A DNA stretch of 64,000 nt, from NCBI RefSeq assembly GCF_030269925.1, contig NC_085109.1, forward strand, positions 1,426,001 through 1,490,000. Direction: 5' to 3'. Of this stretch, positions 1-11,722 are shown one piece after another. The translations under genes and the position numbers were made by a program. The DNA comes from Bombyx mori (lineage: Eukaryota > Arthropoda > Insecta > Lepidoptera > Bombycidae). The notes under the pieces were generated by a model, which was given only the letters and a program-made list of their open reading frames with translations, searched no databases and was not told where the DNA came from. Position 1 is the first letter of the stretch. Each line of letters starts with the position of its first letter.

Positions 1-297
1 TTCAGCTCTAACACTAGGAGTAGGGACCCCGGTAACCGTACTCATCGAACTCGACAAAGAGTTTGGACGTGCAACCTTACCCATGCAACAGCCCGCTGAG
101 TTTCTCGCCGGATCTTCTCAGCGGGTCGCGATTCTGATCCGGTAGTAGATTCAATCGCGAAGCAGTTGCTCTTGAGTTGTTAAGTCTCCTTCGGAGGCGT
201 TCGGGCACCTGTTAGCAAATCCCACCCCTCCTGGCTGAGCCTTTGCTCGTCCACCTGTCCTGGTGAAACTGGAAAGGACTCGGGGCCACCAGTAATA
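1..297 (+). mobile_element. Bm1-like SINE, divergent subfamily
   Basis: It shares with Bm1 the CTGAGTTTCTCGCCGGATCT core and the TCCGGTAGTAGATTC block, then diverges (GTCTCCTTCGGAGGCGTTCG). The core hairpin stem is CCCGCTGAG/CTCAGCGGG. The 5' end may lie beyond the window. Confidence 0.65.
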
Positions 298-2049
298 CTT
301 CATTCATAAAAAAGGGACGCTAAATTCTGCTCCACCGAGTCAGTCCAACTGAGTCTAACATTAGCCAACTTCTAAATTATATTTTTTTATCCTCTGTGCA
401 ATGTACCGAAAAATCTAACGACTGAATTGAAAGCTAAATTTACATTTGATACTGGTAGCTTAGGCTATTAGTGCTTTAAAGCGTGTAGTCTAGACTCGAC
501 GTCTGCCGATATCTCTGAGACGAACATCATCGACCCTCCTAACAGAGAATGAATGGATCCGAAGGTTTATTACGAGGACTTATCTACTTCTAACTATAAA
601 TTAAGTTTTCTTTTTAACAACGACCTGTCTGTCTTCATGCATCATGAGCCTTACAAGTTCGTTCAGATTCGAAACCTGAACTTCAGGGATCGCTAAAATA
701 TATAGATTATAGTATTGACTTTGGATTATCTTAATTATATCTTTACAGAAGGTTAAATTGCTTAAACAATGAGGGATTACAAAAATAATTAGTGATTTTA
801 AAAACGCGTGCGACCGCTATCAAGATAAAGCGGTTAATAAATTATTTGGGCTTTAAACATCAAATATTGAAGGGGCAAGCGAGCTGTAGCCTTAAGGGGT
901 TATTAAAGCTCTTAGACATAACAACGTGTATACCACCTTGAGACGTCCAGTCAAAGTCTCAACGGTATTACCAAACAGCTGCCCCACCTTCCAAACCACA
1001 ATGCATGATTACATTACAGAAGTAAGCACACTAGTGGCACCGACCAATACGTGCTCACAAACCTCCCAACACGTGCAGTCCATAGTTGGATGGTGTGACA
1101 GAAAAAACCCATCAAAAATAAGCGATCTGACTTTTAACTTTCGTCTGCTTTAAGAAGAGAGATCAAAGACAGTCCTGAATGCTCTACAATCGTCTAGACA
1201 AGGACGGCGCCGCATATATTACGGATTATCTCGGGAGACATATTTATTTAGGGCATCTCTAAATTGACACTTTTATTTTTTAGCTCCGGTGACTAAGTGA
1301 ACCATTATTCAAAGTTAGTAAAACTCACGGGCCATTTGCGCACAAACTTTACTTAGCCTACATTAATCAGTATTTGAACTAAGGTACCTATAATCACATG
1401 TATCAACCGTAATCGCCTAAGAATTTCTTACTGATCCAAAGTTATAGATGTCATTATCGGTAATGTAGTTAGTGTTTTGAGACTGCGCAGATTAGTACCT
1501 TCCAATAATTGCCACTGCTAAATGACAGCTGTATCTGCAATGAAATCAACTATACTTTTTCCGTATAGCAATTAATTCCATTTATACTAATATTATAACG
1601 TGGAAAGATTTGCTTGTTTGTATTGAATAGGCTCCGAAACTACTGAACCGATTTGAAAAATTATTTCACTGTTTGGAAGCTACACTACCCCCGAGTAACA
1701 TAGGCTATATTGTTTTTTTTTAATTGGTATCCTTGCTAAATCTCCAATAATGTAACCTAAGGTTATTCAAAACTATCTTTATAATTTTCTTTTTTTAGTA
1801 AGCTGACGCAAATAGAAGGGTTGATGTGTGTGTATTTATGATTGTTAATTTGGTTTTTTTTATTAAAAACCAGAGTGAAGCTCACACAGGATTGTAGCAA
1901 AACAAAATAAACTATTCGTGATGCTTTAAAACTTATTTCAAGTTGTAAAACATCGCTTCGGGTCGATCCTCATGAGTAGAATGAACGAGAGTGATGCCTA
2001 CTTCGTGGTCTGAATAATTTAGCTTTTCTAGTTTCAGTATATAAGAGTA
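298..2049. other. AT-rich spacer, no gene seen
   Basis: No domain-bearing frame, RNA gene or clear repeat was recognised. The longest frame (926-1153) has no recognisable motif and is in low-information sequence. Confidence 0.5.
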
Positions 2050-2367
2050 CTAGCTTTTGTCCGCGACTCCGTCCGCGTGGAATAGTTACTTTGGCACAAC
2101 GCTAAATTTTACCCGCAACTTCATTTATGTAGAAAGTGAAAATGTTTTTGAATTATAGAATGTTAAGGAGCTATTTAAACCTTTATTTTGCAACATTCTT
2201 TATTGGTGCTCCACCTGTATTGGTCTTAGAGTGATGTTATAATATAGCCTATAGCCTTCCTCAATAAATGGGCTATCTAACACCGAAAGAATTTTTCAAA
2301 TCAGACCTGTAGTTCCTGAGATTAGCGCGTTCAAACAAACTCTTCAGCTTTATAATATTAGTATAGA
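2050..2367 (+). repeat. CTAGCTTTTGTCCGCGACTC-type interspersed repeat
   Basis: It starts CTAGCTTTTGTCCGCGACTC and ends TTTATAATATTAGTATAGAT. It matches 6287-6323 plus 6751-7022 closely (for example CCTCAATAAATGGGCTATCT). Its ends (CTAGC...TATAGAT) resemble those of the CTAGCTGACCCGG elements. Confidence 0.75.
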
Positions 2368-2608
2368 TGTAGGTAGGGGTATTTCTTATATTTAGCTACA
2401 TGATATAAGTTGAGAGGTAAGCAGCCAAATTTAGTAATAACATAAAATGTGAGTTCAGACGACTAGTGTCACCATATTACTTATTTCTCCCGTGAAAAGT
2501 TGAACGTTCTGGTATAGGGTTGGCCAATAGTTATCAGTGCAATTGAAACTACGGTCTTATGTCCGTAAGTAATATCGCTATACACCGGTGGCTGTGAAGT
2601 AAGCAAGT

Positions 2609-2773
2609 GCCCACTGAGTCTCTCGCCGGATCTTCTCAGTGGGTCGCGTTTCCGATCCGGTGGTAGATTCTGTGAAGCACTGCTCTTGCTAGGGCCAGTG
2701 TTAGCAACACCTCCGGCTTGAGTCTCGTGAGCTCACCTACACGCTAGGGTAACGCTGATATAGCCTCTCAAGG
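2609..2773 (+). mobile_element. Bm1 SINE, 3' part
   Basis: It runs from the CCCACTGAG hairpin through TCCGATCCGGTGGTAGATTC to the GATATAGCCTCTCAAGG end, with the oligo(A) end replaced by an abutting inverted family C element. Confidence 0.85.
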
Positions 2774-2879
2774 TTTTTTTTGGCCGTGTAGGCCGACGAG
2801 CATACGGCCCACCTGATGGTGAGTGGTTACCGTTGCCCATGGACTTCAGCAATGCCAGGGGTAGAGCCAAGCCGCTGCC
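2774..2879 (-). mobile_element. Family C SINE-like element
   Basis: Poly-T then GTGTAGGCCGACGAGCATAC, GGTGAGTGGTTACCGTTGCC and CCAAGCCGCTGCC. Inverted, with its A-tail joined directly to the end of the preceding Bm1. Confidence 0.8.
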
Positions 2880-3568
2880 TTGACTCCAACCGTGCCACCA
2901 GCCAAATAGCGTTGCCTACCGCTTACCATGCCTATCAGCACAAGTAGGGAAATAAAATAAGCAAAAATTAGGAACGATACTGACGTAAGAGCAAAATGAG
3001 GATAGCAAAAATGTCGTCGACAATTTAGTATTTGCAAGATTCATGTGTGCGTGTCAGGACGGGTCAGCGCACTGCACCGTCGTGCGACAGACTTGACAAG
3101 GGCTACCCCTGAATATTTAATGACGCTTGCACGTAGGGGCGCCGCGCCGTTGTGGACTACCGGTGAAGTTAGGTCTTAAATTGTTTCTCAATCTATTTTT
3201 AACACTTCGTATGCCGGTAGCATCTGAGACAATTAAAGCCCAGACGCCGGCATGGTTCGTTTGTTTACAATCAATGAGTGAAGAAAATATTTAATTTTTT
3301 TTACATTTTTATAAATGAATAAAAAAATGAAAATCGGCGTAATCGCGACACCAAAAGGCAGATTAACAAGCAAAAGATATAATTCGTACTGGTTCTTACT
3401 TTTTCCAGTAAACTAGATGTTCAGTTTCACGTAGCACTAGTCGTTAAGTTTAATTAAAGCTTCATCTCTCTAAGAGAGTGACGTCATTCAGATTGTCTGA
3501 AAGTTCTGTAACCGCCTTACAACAGGTAAACCTTATGCATGTAGGTTTAACGACGAAAAAGATCTTCC
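2880..3568. other. Spacer, no gene seen
   Basis: Mixed-composition DNA without recognisable coding or repeats. Confidence 0.45.
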
Positions 3569-3688
3569 ACCGAGCGGGTGATATTGCTCGGTAGACCGAC
3601 GGTTCGAATGCTGTTGTTCGGAACTTGTGTATAAGCAAGCTTATCTTGAAAATGTCGTAAGCGAGATTCAGGCATCTGTCAAATACCT
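3569..3688 (+). repeat. Family D repeat, copy 1
   Basis: ACCGAGCGGGTGATATTGCT, GTAGACCGACGGTTCGAATG and TGTTGTTCGGAACTTGTGTA match 10779-10910. GGTTCGAATG looks like a tRNA-type B box, so this may be a tRNA-derived SINE head, but an A box at normal spacing is not evident. Confidence 0.5.
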
Positions 3689-3689
3689 T

Positions 3690-3932
3690 TCTTTTTATTG
3701 CTTTGACGGGTGGATGAGCTCACAGCCCACCTGGTGTTAAGTGGTTACTAGAGCCCATGGGCATCTACGACGTAAATGCACCACCCACCTTGAGATATAA
3801 GTTCTAAGGTCTCAAGTATAGTTACAACGGCTGCCCCGCCCTTCAAACCGAAACGCATTACTGCTTCACGGCAGAAATAGGCAGAGTGGTGGTACCTACC
3901 CGCGCGGACTCATAAGAGGTCCTACCAGCAGC
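3690..3932 (-). mobile_element. Family B SINE, full length
   Basis: From TTTTTATTGC (inverted tail) to CCTACCAGCAG. It abuts the end of family D copy 1. Confidence 0.85.
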
Positions 3933-4451
3933 AAATAATAATTTTGCAGGTTTGATTTTTATTACATGATGTTATTCCTTCACCGTGGAAGTCAATCGTG
4001 AACATTGTTAAGTACGTATTTCATTAGAAAAATTGGTACCCGCCTGAGATACCAGTAAGTATCATGGCTACCGCCACACGCGTACATCAACATTACCATC
4101 AAAGGACGATATGATGAATTCGCCGTACGTACTCAACGTAAACAAACTGCACACACCAAGTCTGTTTCCGTGACAGGATTCCTGAGTACAAAAGTTTCGC
4201 GGCGAAGTGTGCAAGTTCATGCGAACTTCCAGAACACAAGTCCAAGTTGAGGGAAATCTGTGACGCTTTTAGTTTAATTATTTACTTGATCCCGGTTAAA
4301 GTTTTGTCTCAATTATTACTTCGGCACGTTGATGTCTATTTGATTAAGGTCAGGGGTCGCTAAGCATTTTCGTCCTGTGCTTACAGATTAGTTCCTGACA
4401 GAGATTGGATATATAAAAATTATACTGTACTAGAGGGCATTCATGTTTTAT
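3933..4451. other. Spacer, no gene seen
   Basis: No recognisable coding, RNA or repeat content. Confidence 0.45.
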
Positions 4452-4658
4452 CACCACCACCCTGCCTATTTCTTCCGTGAAGCAGTAATGCGTTTCGGTT
4501 TGAAGGGTGGGGCAGCCGTTGTAACCATACTGAGACCTTACAACTTATATCTCGAGGCGGGTGGCGTATTTACGTTGTGGATGTCTATGGGCTCCAGTAA
4601 CCACTTAACACCAGGTGGGCTGTGAGCTCGTCGAACCATCTAAGCAATAAATAAAAAA
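4452..4658 (+). mobile_element. Family B SINE, 5' truncated
   Basis: Begins at CACCACCACCCTGCCTATTT, body matches the family, and ends AAGCAATAAATAAAAAAA. Confidence 0.85.
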
Positions 4659-4790
4659 ATGATTTATCGATTTAAAACATGAAACAGTATTTACACAATA
4701 GATTTGAGAGTTGCTCCTATTAACTGGAGGTTCAACTAAGCGTATAAAACATGCGAACATTAAAATCTCCTTCAACTCGATACGGCCTTT

Positions 4791-4858
4791 CATCATCATC
4801 ATTATCATCATCATCATCATCAGCCTATAGCAGTCCACTTCTGAACAGAGGCCTCTCC
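4791..4858 (-). mobile_element. LINE 3' end with (GAT)n tail
   Basis: On the minus strand, GGCCTCTGTTCAGAAGTGGA, CTGCTATAGGCTGATGATGA and further GAT units. The encoded GLCSEVDCYRL followed by a run of Met is the usual C-terminal end of a moth LINE plus its microsatellite tail. Confidence 0.6.
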
Positions 4859-5589
4859 AATTGCTGAGCACGATTCTCGGCTTCTCTTTATAAATAGACT
4901 CCAAGATTGGTACAAAGCTTTATACAGCTACATATATGTACATCACAAACAAAGCTAATTAAAGTCTCAAAAAGCCAGACTCCAAACTAAAGTACCAATT
5001 TGATACATTTCGGTACACAAATCCCGACGGAAATCAACCAAAAAAAAAGTACCCTTAGAACGCAGCTTTCAGTATTAATTTCGGCTTCAGCGTCAGAGCG
5101 CCCTCAAAGGGTTCCGTTGACAGAGGCCGAGTGACTGATGACGTCAATGCCCTTGTACAGAGCTAAATATTTAATGGATTGTTTGTTTTTTATCTCCACT
5201 CCCTCGTGTGAGCCACCATATATCAAGAAGGAAAAACAGAAACGAGTTATGACAGATCTTCGAACGCAGTTGCGACGTGAAAGATGTGGCGAGAGGTCGT
5301 TCAGGAGAGTTGTATATAGAAATAACAGACAAGGATGAAAACTATGAACTCATAGCTTCTTCACCTTCATTAGGATGCAGAATATACAATGATTTTTTTC
5401 TACTGCAGTTTCTATACCTTCTTAAGAACATTAATTGCCACGTCGTTTTGTAACTAATGTCATTATAATCTTTACTAAAAAAAAATCTTATGGATTAAGG
5501 TACTTTCTAATTAGAATCATAAAATATGCTTTTCTATTTTAATGCGTAATTCGATGCGCTAATCCGATTGCTTTCTCAACTTTTTATAA

Positions 5590-5815
5590 GCATACTAGCG
5601 ACCCGGTCTCGCTTCGCTTCGGAAACTGTGATTTACTTTTGATTTCTCCACAATTTAATGGATGTTATCATACATATAAACCTTCCTCTTCAATCACTCT
5701 ATCTATTAAAAAAAACCGCATCAAAATCCGTTACGTACTTTTAAAGATTTAAGCATACATAGGGATATAGGGACAGAGAAAGCGACTTTGTTTTATACTA
5801 TGTAGTGTGATACGA
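5590..5815 (+). mobile_element. LINE 3' end, probably RTE-type
   Basis: CTAGCGACCCGGTCTCGCTT, then AACCTTCCTCTTCAATCACT, CCGCATCAAAATCCGTTACG and GCGACTTTGTTTTATACTAT. This block is a widespread insect non-LTR retrotransposon 3' region (recognised from memory; class tentative). Confidence 0.5.
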
Positions 5816-5965
5816 AATCTAATCAAATTCAACCAAATTCAGTATTTTAATCGACAGAAACGCCAAGGCAAAAACATAAGGGATTAATTAGCTAAAATTC
5901 TATTTCACATTCGGAATCATTCACCGAACTAACAATCTGGAAAATGATGAAATAAGCTGAACAGA

Positions 5966-6092
5966 GAATTTTTTTTTTTTATTGCCCTTGTAGGCAGACG
6001 AACATACGGCCCTCCTAATGGTGAGTGGTTACCGTTGCCCATGGACTTCAGCAATGCCAGGGGCAGAGCCAAGCCGCTGCCTACCGCTAAAT
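5966..6092 (-). mobile_element. Family C SINE-like element
   Basis: Poly-T then ATTGCCCTTGTAGGCAGACG, GGTGAGTGGTTACCGTTGCC and GAGCCAAGCCGCTGCCTACC. Confidence 0.85.
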
Positions 6093-6286
6093 GTGAAGGC
6101 TTCCAATATATAATCATTTTGTGAAGTTAAAGATGAGTACAATCCATGTACTAACAAAGAGGATCTTATTTCGAAAGCCGAACAACTGAAATATGAACAG
6201 GTAGTCTCTAAAATCATACGCGATTGGTAGATACCAAATTCGGTAAGCATTTTATACCAGTTGTTCTCATCTATTTTTATATCTAA

Positions 6287-7022
6287 CTAGCTTTTGCCCG
6301 CGACTCCGTCCGCGTGGAATAGTAATAATAGTAATAATAATAATAATAATAATAATTTATTTATTAACCTTGATACATTTACACATAATAGTTTGCTAAA
6401 AACTCTCCACACTAGGCACTGCCTGTCTCGTGGAGAGTTTTTTTACAGGAGTATCTTAAAACTAGTAATAACGGTGCTGAATATATAAGTAAATCAAAAT
6501 AGTTAAGGGAAATATTATACATATATATATACACACACACATATTCATATATATACATACACATACACATATATATAAAAAGAAAAGGAACAGGTGTAAT
6601 GATTTTTACCATAAGTACGTGTTTAGGGTTACTTAATGCATTTCAGAAAGTCCTCCGAAAAAGAGTAGGACCAATTAAGCAGTTTTTTTATTAACTTTCT
6701 TTTAACTTCTTCGTAATTTAGGTTAAGAATTTTGTATTTTTTATTTTTTTAGTTGTTTGGCATAACGCTAAATTTTACCCCCACTTCCTTTAGGTAGAAA
6801 GTGAAGATATTTTTGAATTATAGGAATGTTAAGGAGCTATTTAAAGCCTTATTTTGAAACCTTTATTGATGCTCCACTTGTATTGGTCTTAGCGTGATGT
6901 TATATAGCCTATAGCCTTCCTCAATAAATGGGCTATCTAACACTGAAAGAATTTTTCAAATCGGACCAGCAATTTCTGAGATTAGAGGGTTCAAACAAAC
7001 AAACTCTTCAGCTTTATATTAT
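6287..7022 (+). repeat. CTAGCTTTTG-type repeat split by an insertion
   Basis: The left piece is 6287-6323 and the right piece 6751-7022; together they match 2050-2367. The 427-bp intervening sequence is a later insertion. Confidence 0.7.
6324..6750 (-). mobile_element. Unclassified insertion with (AAT)n edge and 13-bp hairpin
   Basis: It begins with an (ATA/AAT)n run, as expected for the tail of an inverted LINE or SINE. A perfect 13-bp stem, AAAAACTCTCCAC/GTGGAGAGTTTTT (6398-6410 and 6430-6442), is followed by TA/CA dinucleotide tracts (6515-6580). No coding similarity. Confidence 0.45.
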
Positions 7023-7477
7023 ATATCGAAATAAATAAGTATAGATTCTGTTTTTTCTTTTAATAATGACTTTAGTTTTATATCTATCTAAGAATACTTT
7101 CATCTTCTCATAGTTTAATTGTGTGTTTCTTTGATGGAAAAGTAATATTTCGATATTCAAATAGAGGTAGATGTTTATTAATATACTATCGTGTTTTTCA
7201 CAAAAGCTTTTACTGAACAATGTAGCAGCAAGATTTTTAGAAAACTTCAATATTAAAATACAATCCAATTTTATTTGGTTTTCGACTACCAATCTTTTAG
7301 TTCTTCAATAAGTTAGGTAAACATAATAGGGCTGTGTATATTTTCTTATTATACAAAAGTTATTCGGGACAAAAAAAGCCACTTAAGAATCGATTTTTGT
7401 CGACCGCATCGTGATTGATAGCGTAAATTTATACTCGTGTTTGTGACTGTATAAGAATAGACATGCAGCACAGACTG

Positions 7478-7587
7478 CTTTGGGAGGTAGACGAGGGCGC
7501 GGTCCACCTGGTGGTGAGCATTGACCGTCGCTGATGGACCGTCAGCAATGCCAAGGAAACAGCTAAGTGGCTACCAACCGCGGAGTT
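7478..7587 (-). mobile_element. Family C SINE-like element, diverged
   Basis: GGAGGTAGACGAGGGCGCGG, GGTGGTGAGCATTGACCGTC and CAGCAATGCCAAGG follow the family pattern with many changes. It directly abuts the 5' end of a family B element. Confidence 0.55.
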
Positions 7588-7827
7588 CACTGGTGGTAGG
7601 ACCTCATGTGAGTCCGCACAGGTAGGTACCACCGACCTGCCTATTTCTGCCGTTAAGCAGTAATGCGTTTCGGTTTGAAGGGCGGGGCAGCCGTTGTAAC
7701 TATACTTGAGAACTTAGAACTTATATCTCAAGATGGGTGGCGCATTTACGTCATAGATCTCTATAGGCTCCAGTAACCACCAAATGGGCTGTGAGCTCGT
7801 CAACCCTTCTAAGCAATAAAAAAATAG
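7588..7827 (+). mobile_element. Family B SINE, full length
   Basis: From CACTGGTGGTAGGACCTCAT to AAGCAATAAAAAAATAG, with a short deletion before GGGCTGTGAGCTCG. Confidence 0.85.
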
Positions 7828-8704
7828 GTACTATCCGCTTCTACACCATTCGATAGATACCATTCATTATACACCATACATAGGAAAAGCTCATTTCGGA
7901 ACACGAAATGTTTGCATGTGGCCGTTATTAAAAAAACTCTCGATAAAAATCAGCTGAAAAGCAAGGTCAACGACCTAGCTCGATACAGAGGAACGTCCAT
8001 CATCGACAGACTTTTGAAATAAATACTTTGTATATTTTATACCTACCTGCAGGGCGACCTACCAGACGATATCTGCCAGGACACCCTACACGCCTATAGA
8101 AACAAAAGTTGTCAAATCTGCGAACCCTTTAACGATTTTATGATTGACAATTGCAATTGATTAACGGGTTAAGTTACGTTTAAAAATATACATGCCATCG
8201 TGAGCACTCATGAACAGAATCATCATTACTTACACTTGATATCATCGTAACAAGCCTCTAGACAGCTTCCACGGACGTACTTCCCAAGATTGCTTAATTC
8301 CAGTCTAAAAGCTTGCATACTGAATACACGTGCTCACGCGAAGATTGAACAAAAGACAAACTTCTAGGAAATAAACTCGCTACGATAAACAATGCCGCGT
8401 AGCAAAGTGCTACGGAGTGCTACGTGTCGCAGGCTACGAGTGTCAAAGGACTGTTTAGAACTTCATCGTGCACAGAATAAATAGCAAGCTACCCGAGTAA
8501 ATTGAAAAAGGCCGAGATTTTAAAAATCCCACAAGTTCTTATAAACGGTCCATTCAATTTTATTCTTCTATTTTGTTTTTTTACGGGTTTGAGTGAACGA
8601 GGTCACGTCCCACTCTAATATCAAGTAAGAGTCCTTTCTTATTTGGCAGTCCTGCGCTTCGAAGGCAGGACTGCTTCGCCGATAAAAGAAGAAAGGATAA
8701 TAGC
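7828..8704. other. Spacer, no gene seen
   Basis: Nothing recognisable. A short direct repeat, GTGCTACGGAGTGCTACGTG, occurs near 8407-8426. Confidence 0.45.
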
Positions 8705-8915
8705 ATTTTTTTATTTTTTATTATTGCTTTTGTAGACAGACGAGCCCACCTGATGACAAGTGGTCACCGTCGCTCATGGACGTCAGCAATACCAGGGGCA
8801 GAGTTAAGCCGCAGCCTACCATTAAGTACTCTCCGCAAGTCTCGTTTGAAAAAGCACATGTCATAGCGCTCGGAAAACACCGTGGAGGAGAGAGTTCATT
8901 CCAAAGCCGGATACT
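8705..8915 (-). mobile_element. Family C, longer form
   Basis: Besides the usual family C block, it continues through TCTCCGCAAGTCTCGTTTGA to CATTCCAAAGCCGGAT. A similar extension is seen at 28152-28362, which suggests the short copies are 3' fragments of a longer LINE-like element. Confidence 0.65.
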
Positions 8916-9232
8916 TGCTAACTAGTATAGCAAGTATAGCATGAACACACTTTAGATTCTAAAAAGTACAACAAAGTCCCAAGCGTCTCTTATTGGCCAG
9001 AATTCCCTTTAACTCATCTCCGATAGCAGACGACGGAGCGCCACCCAGGTCGTGGCGACATGATCATGGTGGAAAATTTATCTTTATGTATCCTGACGTT
9101 GCTCACAAAGCAGCAACAGTCCAAGTTCTATTAAAAGGTTATAGGAGCCCATTTGTAATACCTACCCATTATTGATATATACCCAGCCTGTTATAATACC
9201 CCTTTTAAACATGAATATTAAAAAAAAAAAAA

Positions 9233-9367
9233 CTTCCCGCTGAGTTTCTTGCCAGTTCTTCTCAGGACGGATGCTAGTTTTGTGAATTGGCGGTAGTTTC
9301 TTTTTGGCGTTCAACAAGTACGTACTTTCATTTATGTTGAATAAAAAAATTTTGATTTGATTTGATT
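9233..9367 (+). mobile_element. LINE 3' end with (GATTT)n tail
   Basis: CCCGCTGAGTTTCTTGCCAG, TTCTTCTCAGGACGG, a GAATAAAAAAATT segment and a TTTGATTTGATTTGATTG tail. The first part is shared with Bm1's hairpin region. Confidence 0.65.
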
Positions 9368-9525
9368 GAGGGTAATATTACTCACCGTGAGACCTTGATC
9401 GAAGTCTTAGATGCTGTACACGTGTTCCAGCTTACCTGTTAACAAAAATATTATAATTATTAGTTGTGAAAATTTAATTTCGCTATCAATGTGTGTTCCC
9501 AAAACATATATGAGGGAAATGATAT

Positions 9526-9856
9526 TGTTACGAATATCGAAGGATAGCTCGAGGAGTACATCGCCATCTATTCTCATATAGCGGAAACACACAATACTCG
9601 ACTTTCGTGGCACATTCTCGACGATTCTAGGGATTTTGTCTCGACTATAAAAACGTTGCAGAGATGGCACGCAGTCAGTTAGTAATCGGAACGAATCGAA
9701 GCGAAACAGCGAACGGATCACCCGAAGCGAAGCGGAAGAAGTGAATTGAGAATTTTAAAGTGTTTGTGAAGTGTTTTAAGTGTTCTAAGTACAAATATAG
9801 TTTTAAAGTTATACTTTGGTGGAACATTTATTTATCCCGAACCCCAGCGCGTAACA
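9526..9856 (+). mobile_element. Solo LTR, 331 bp
   Basis: It starts TGTTACG and ends CGTAACA, a perfect 7-bp terminal inverted repeat with TG...CA ends. A TATAAAAA box at 9646-9653 is followed about 30 bases later by an arthropod initiator, TCAGTTAGT (9675), a spacing typical of insect promoters. No second LTR copy is in the window and no pol domain follows. No clean target duplication was found (GATAT left, ACATT right), so recombination with another copy is possible. Confidence 0.65.
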
Positions 9857-10104
9857 ACATTTTGATTAAATTGCCTTTCTTCAAAAAACCAGTGGTGATT
9901 CATTGAAACAACTCGCTGGAACCTGTACTGGAAAATTAGTCGTCCAAAGTTCTTTGAGGACGGATCATCAGTCCATTATTAAACCATAATAACAATAACA
10001 AGGAGCGTCTTAAATATTCTGAACTTTATTCCTAAGTGTTCCTAATTTCCCAACTCTTTTCTGCCTATAAGCATGTAATTGCAATATAAACATAATTCTG
10101 AAAG

Positions 10105-10370
10105 GTTTTTTTTTCTACCTAAGCCGAAAGCCTTGAGAGGCTATGTCAGCGTAACCCTAACGTGTAGGTGAGCTCTCGGGACTCAAACTAGGAGGCTTTG
10201 CTAACACTGGTACTAGCAAGGGCAGTGCTTCGCAGAGTTTAGCACCGTATGGGAAACGCGAAAACGCCCACTGAGAAGATCCGGCGAGAAACTCAGTGGG
10301 CTGTGTCTATGGGTTAGTTTACTAGCCGAACCCTTCGTCACTAGTGACGGGTTCGACGAGAAGCTGCAAG
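10105..10370 (-). mobile_element. Bm1 SINE
   Basis: Poly-T, CCTTGAGAGGCTATGTCAGC, GTGTAGGTGAGCTCTCGGGA, and the hairpin CCCACTGAGAAGATCCGGCG...CTCAGTGGG, then the 5' part to the CGACGAG block. Confidence 0.85.
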
Positions 10371-10778
10371 GTTAATGATCCTACAGAGACTACAACGCAG
10401 CAATAAGGCTATGAACGAAGAAATTAAACGCACAATTGTCAACTCGTAGAGCGAGATACCGACGGAAGCGTAGAGGTGCTACGGCGTAACCTCTACGCGC
10501 TCTTATTTCTATTGTATTTCACAAAGTGACTGACTTATTGCGTCGTTCCATTTTTCTCTGCCTGCAGCTTTTTTCTACATTGATCTCCTGCTGTCGTATT
10601 AACATCATAAATTCGAGCTTTACTAGACCTACTTATGTACGTCCGAACTATGTGTATGAAACCGACGAATTGCGATTTTCAGATATTCACAACTTAAATC
10701 TTAGATTCAGCGTAGGTTTAATCGCCAGTGAATTGAATTCTTGATAATCTTTGAAGGAATCGAAAATGTGAAAATCAA

Positions 10779-10910
10779 CCACCGAACTGGTGATATCGCT
10801 CGACAGACCGACGCTTCGACAATCCAATTTGTTGTTCGGAACTTATTTATACGCAAGTAGGTCTTGATAATGTCTTTATCGGGATTGGGCCATTTGTCAA
10901 ATATCTTGTA
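10779..10910 (+). repeat. Family D repeat, copy 2
   Basis: ACCGAACTGGTGATATCGCT, GACAGACCGACGCTTCGACA and TGTTGTTCGGAACTTATTTA match 3569-3688. The B-box-like word is altered to GCTTCGACAA. Confidence 0.5.
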
Positions 10911-11722
10911 TTACATAATAGCTACAGCTTCTACTACCTTTGTGGCTACACATATACTTATATTACCGTAGACCTACACATGCCTTTACATATACCATTG
11001 CATTAAATTATCCTACGTCAGTTTGAATGACTACATACCTACATGTGGGAAAGGGAACGCTTAGAGTGAAAGGGATGGATGTATGTGGAAGAGAGGGACG
11101 GAAGGGAGATGATTAAGATGGCGATCGGGCATTAGAAGTGTGAACATTTTACGACGTGTGTTATATTAAATTGTGTTACTTTTCCAAAAAAATGTAATTT
11201 ACTTTGAGCTAATCCCACATACATGTGTAGATATTTAAAGATTTTTATCAAGGAACGATTTTGCAGAGGGCAAACTACATATTGATGGTTCTATCGAATA
11301 ACGATCGGAATGAGATTTCCTTTTACTTTCCGAAAGATTTCTAGGGTCCATCGTTAGGTTTATTATCATTTTCACTGCTACTATTAACAGAACATGACCT
11401 TCATTCAAAAATAGTAAACATATTAACTTTTAAAAAAACATGTTTTAAATTTTAAGCTATTCCGCTGAAATAAATGAATCAGTAACACAACGTTGCGCTG
11501 CGTTGAAACAAAATGGAATTCAACTCGAACATAGCCCGGACGATGTTAATTGACAATAAGGCGTGACAATAAGTAGGGGAACTGCTCCCTGTCTGGCCGA
11601 TATTGTGCAGTGAAAATGTGTTCCTGACATTGTCTTACACTTTACGGGCAGAATTCTACTGTTCTTATTTATAGTGCAACCCATTTTGCAAATAACTTTA
11701 AAACTTAATTAGGAGGCTTCGA
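10911..11722. other. Spacer, no gene seen
   Basis: AT-rich sequence without recognisable content. Confidence 0.45.

Noticed and set aside
4605..4904. 99-codon minus-strand frame with a run of methionines
   Set aside because: Explained by a LINE C-terminal end and its (GAT)n tail joined to the end of a family B SINE.
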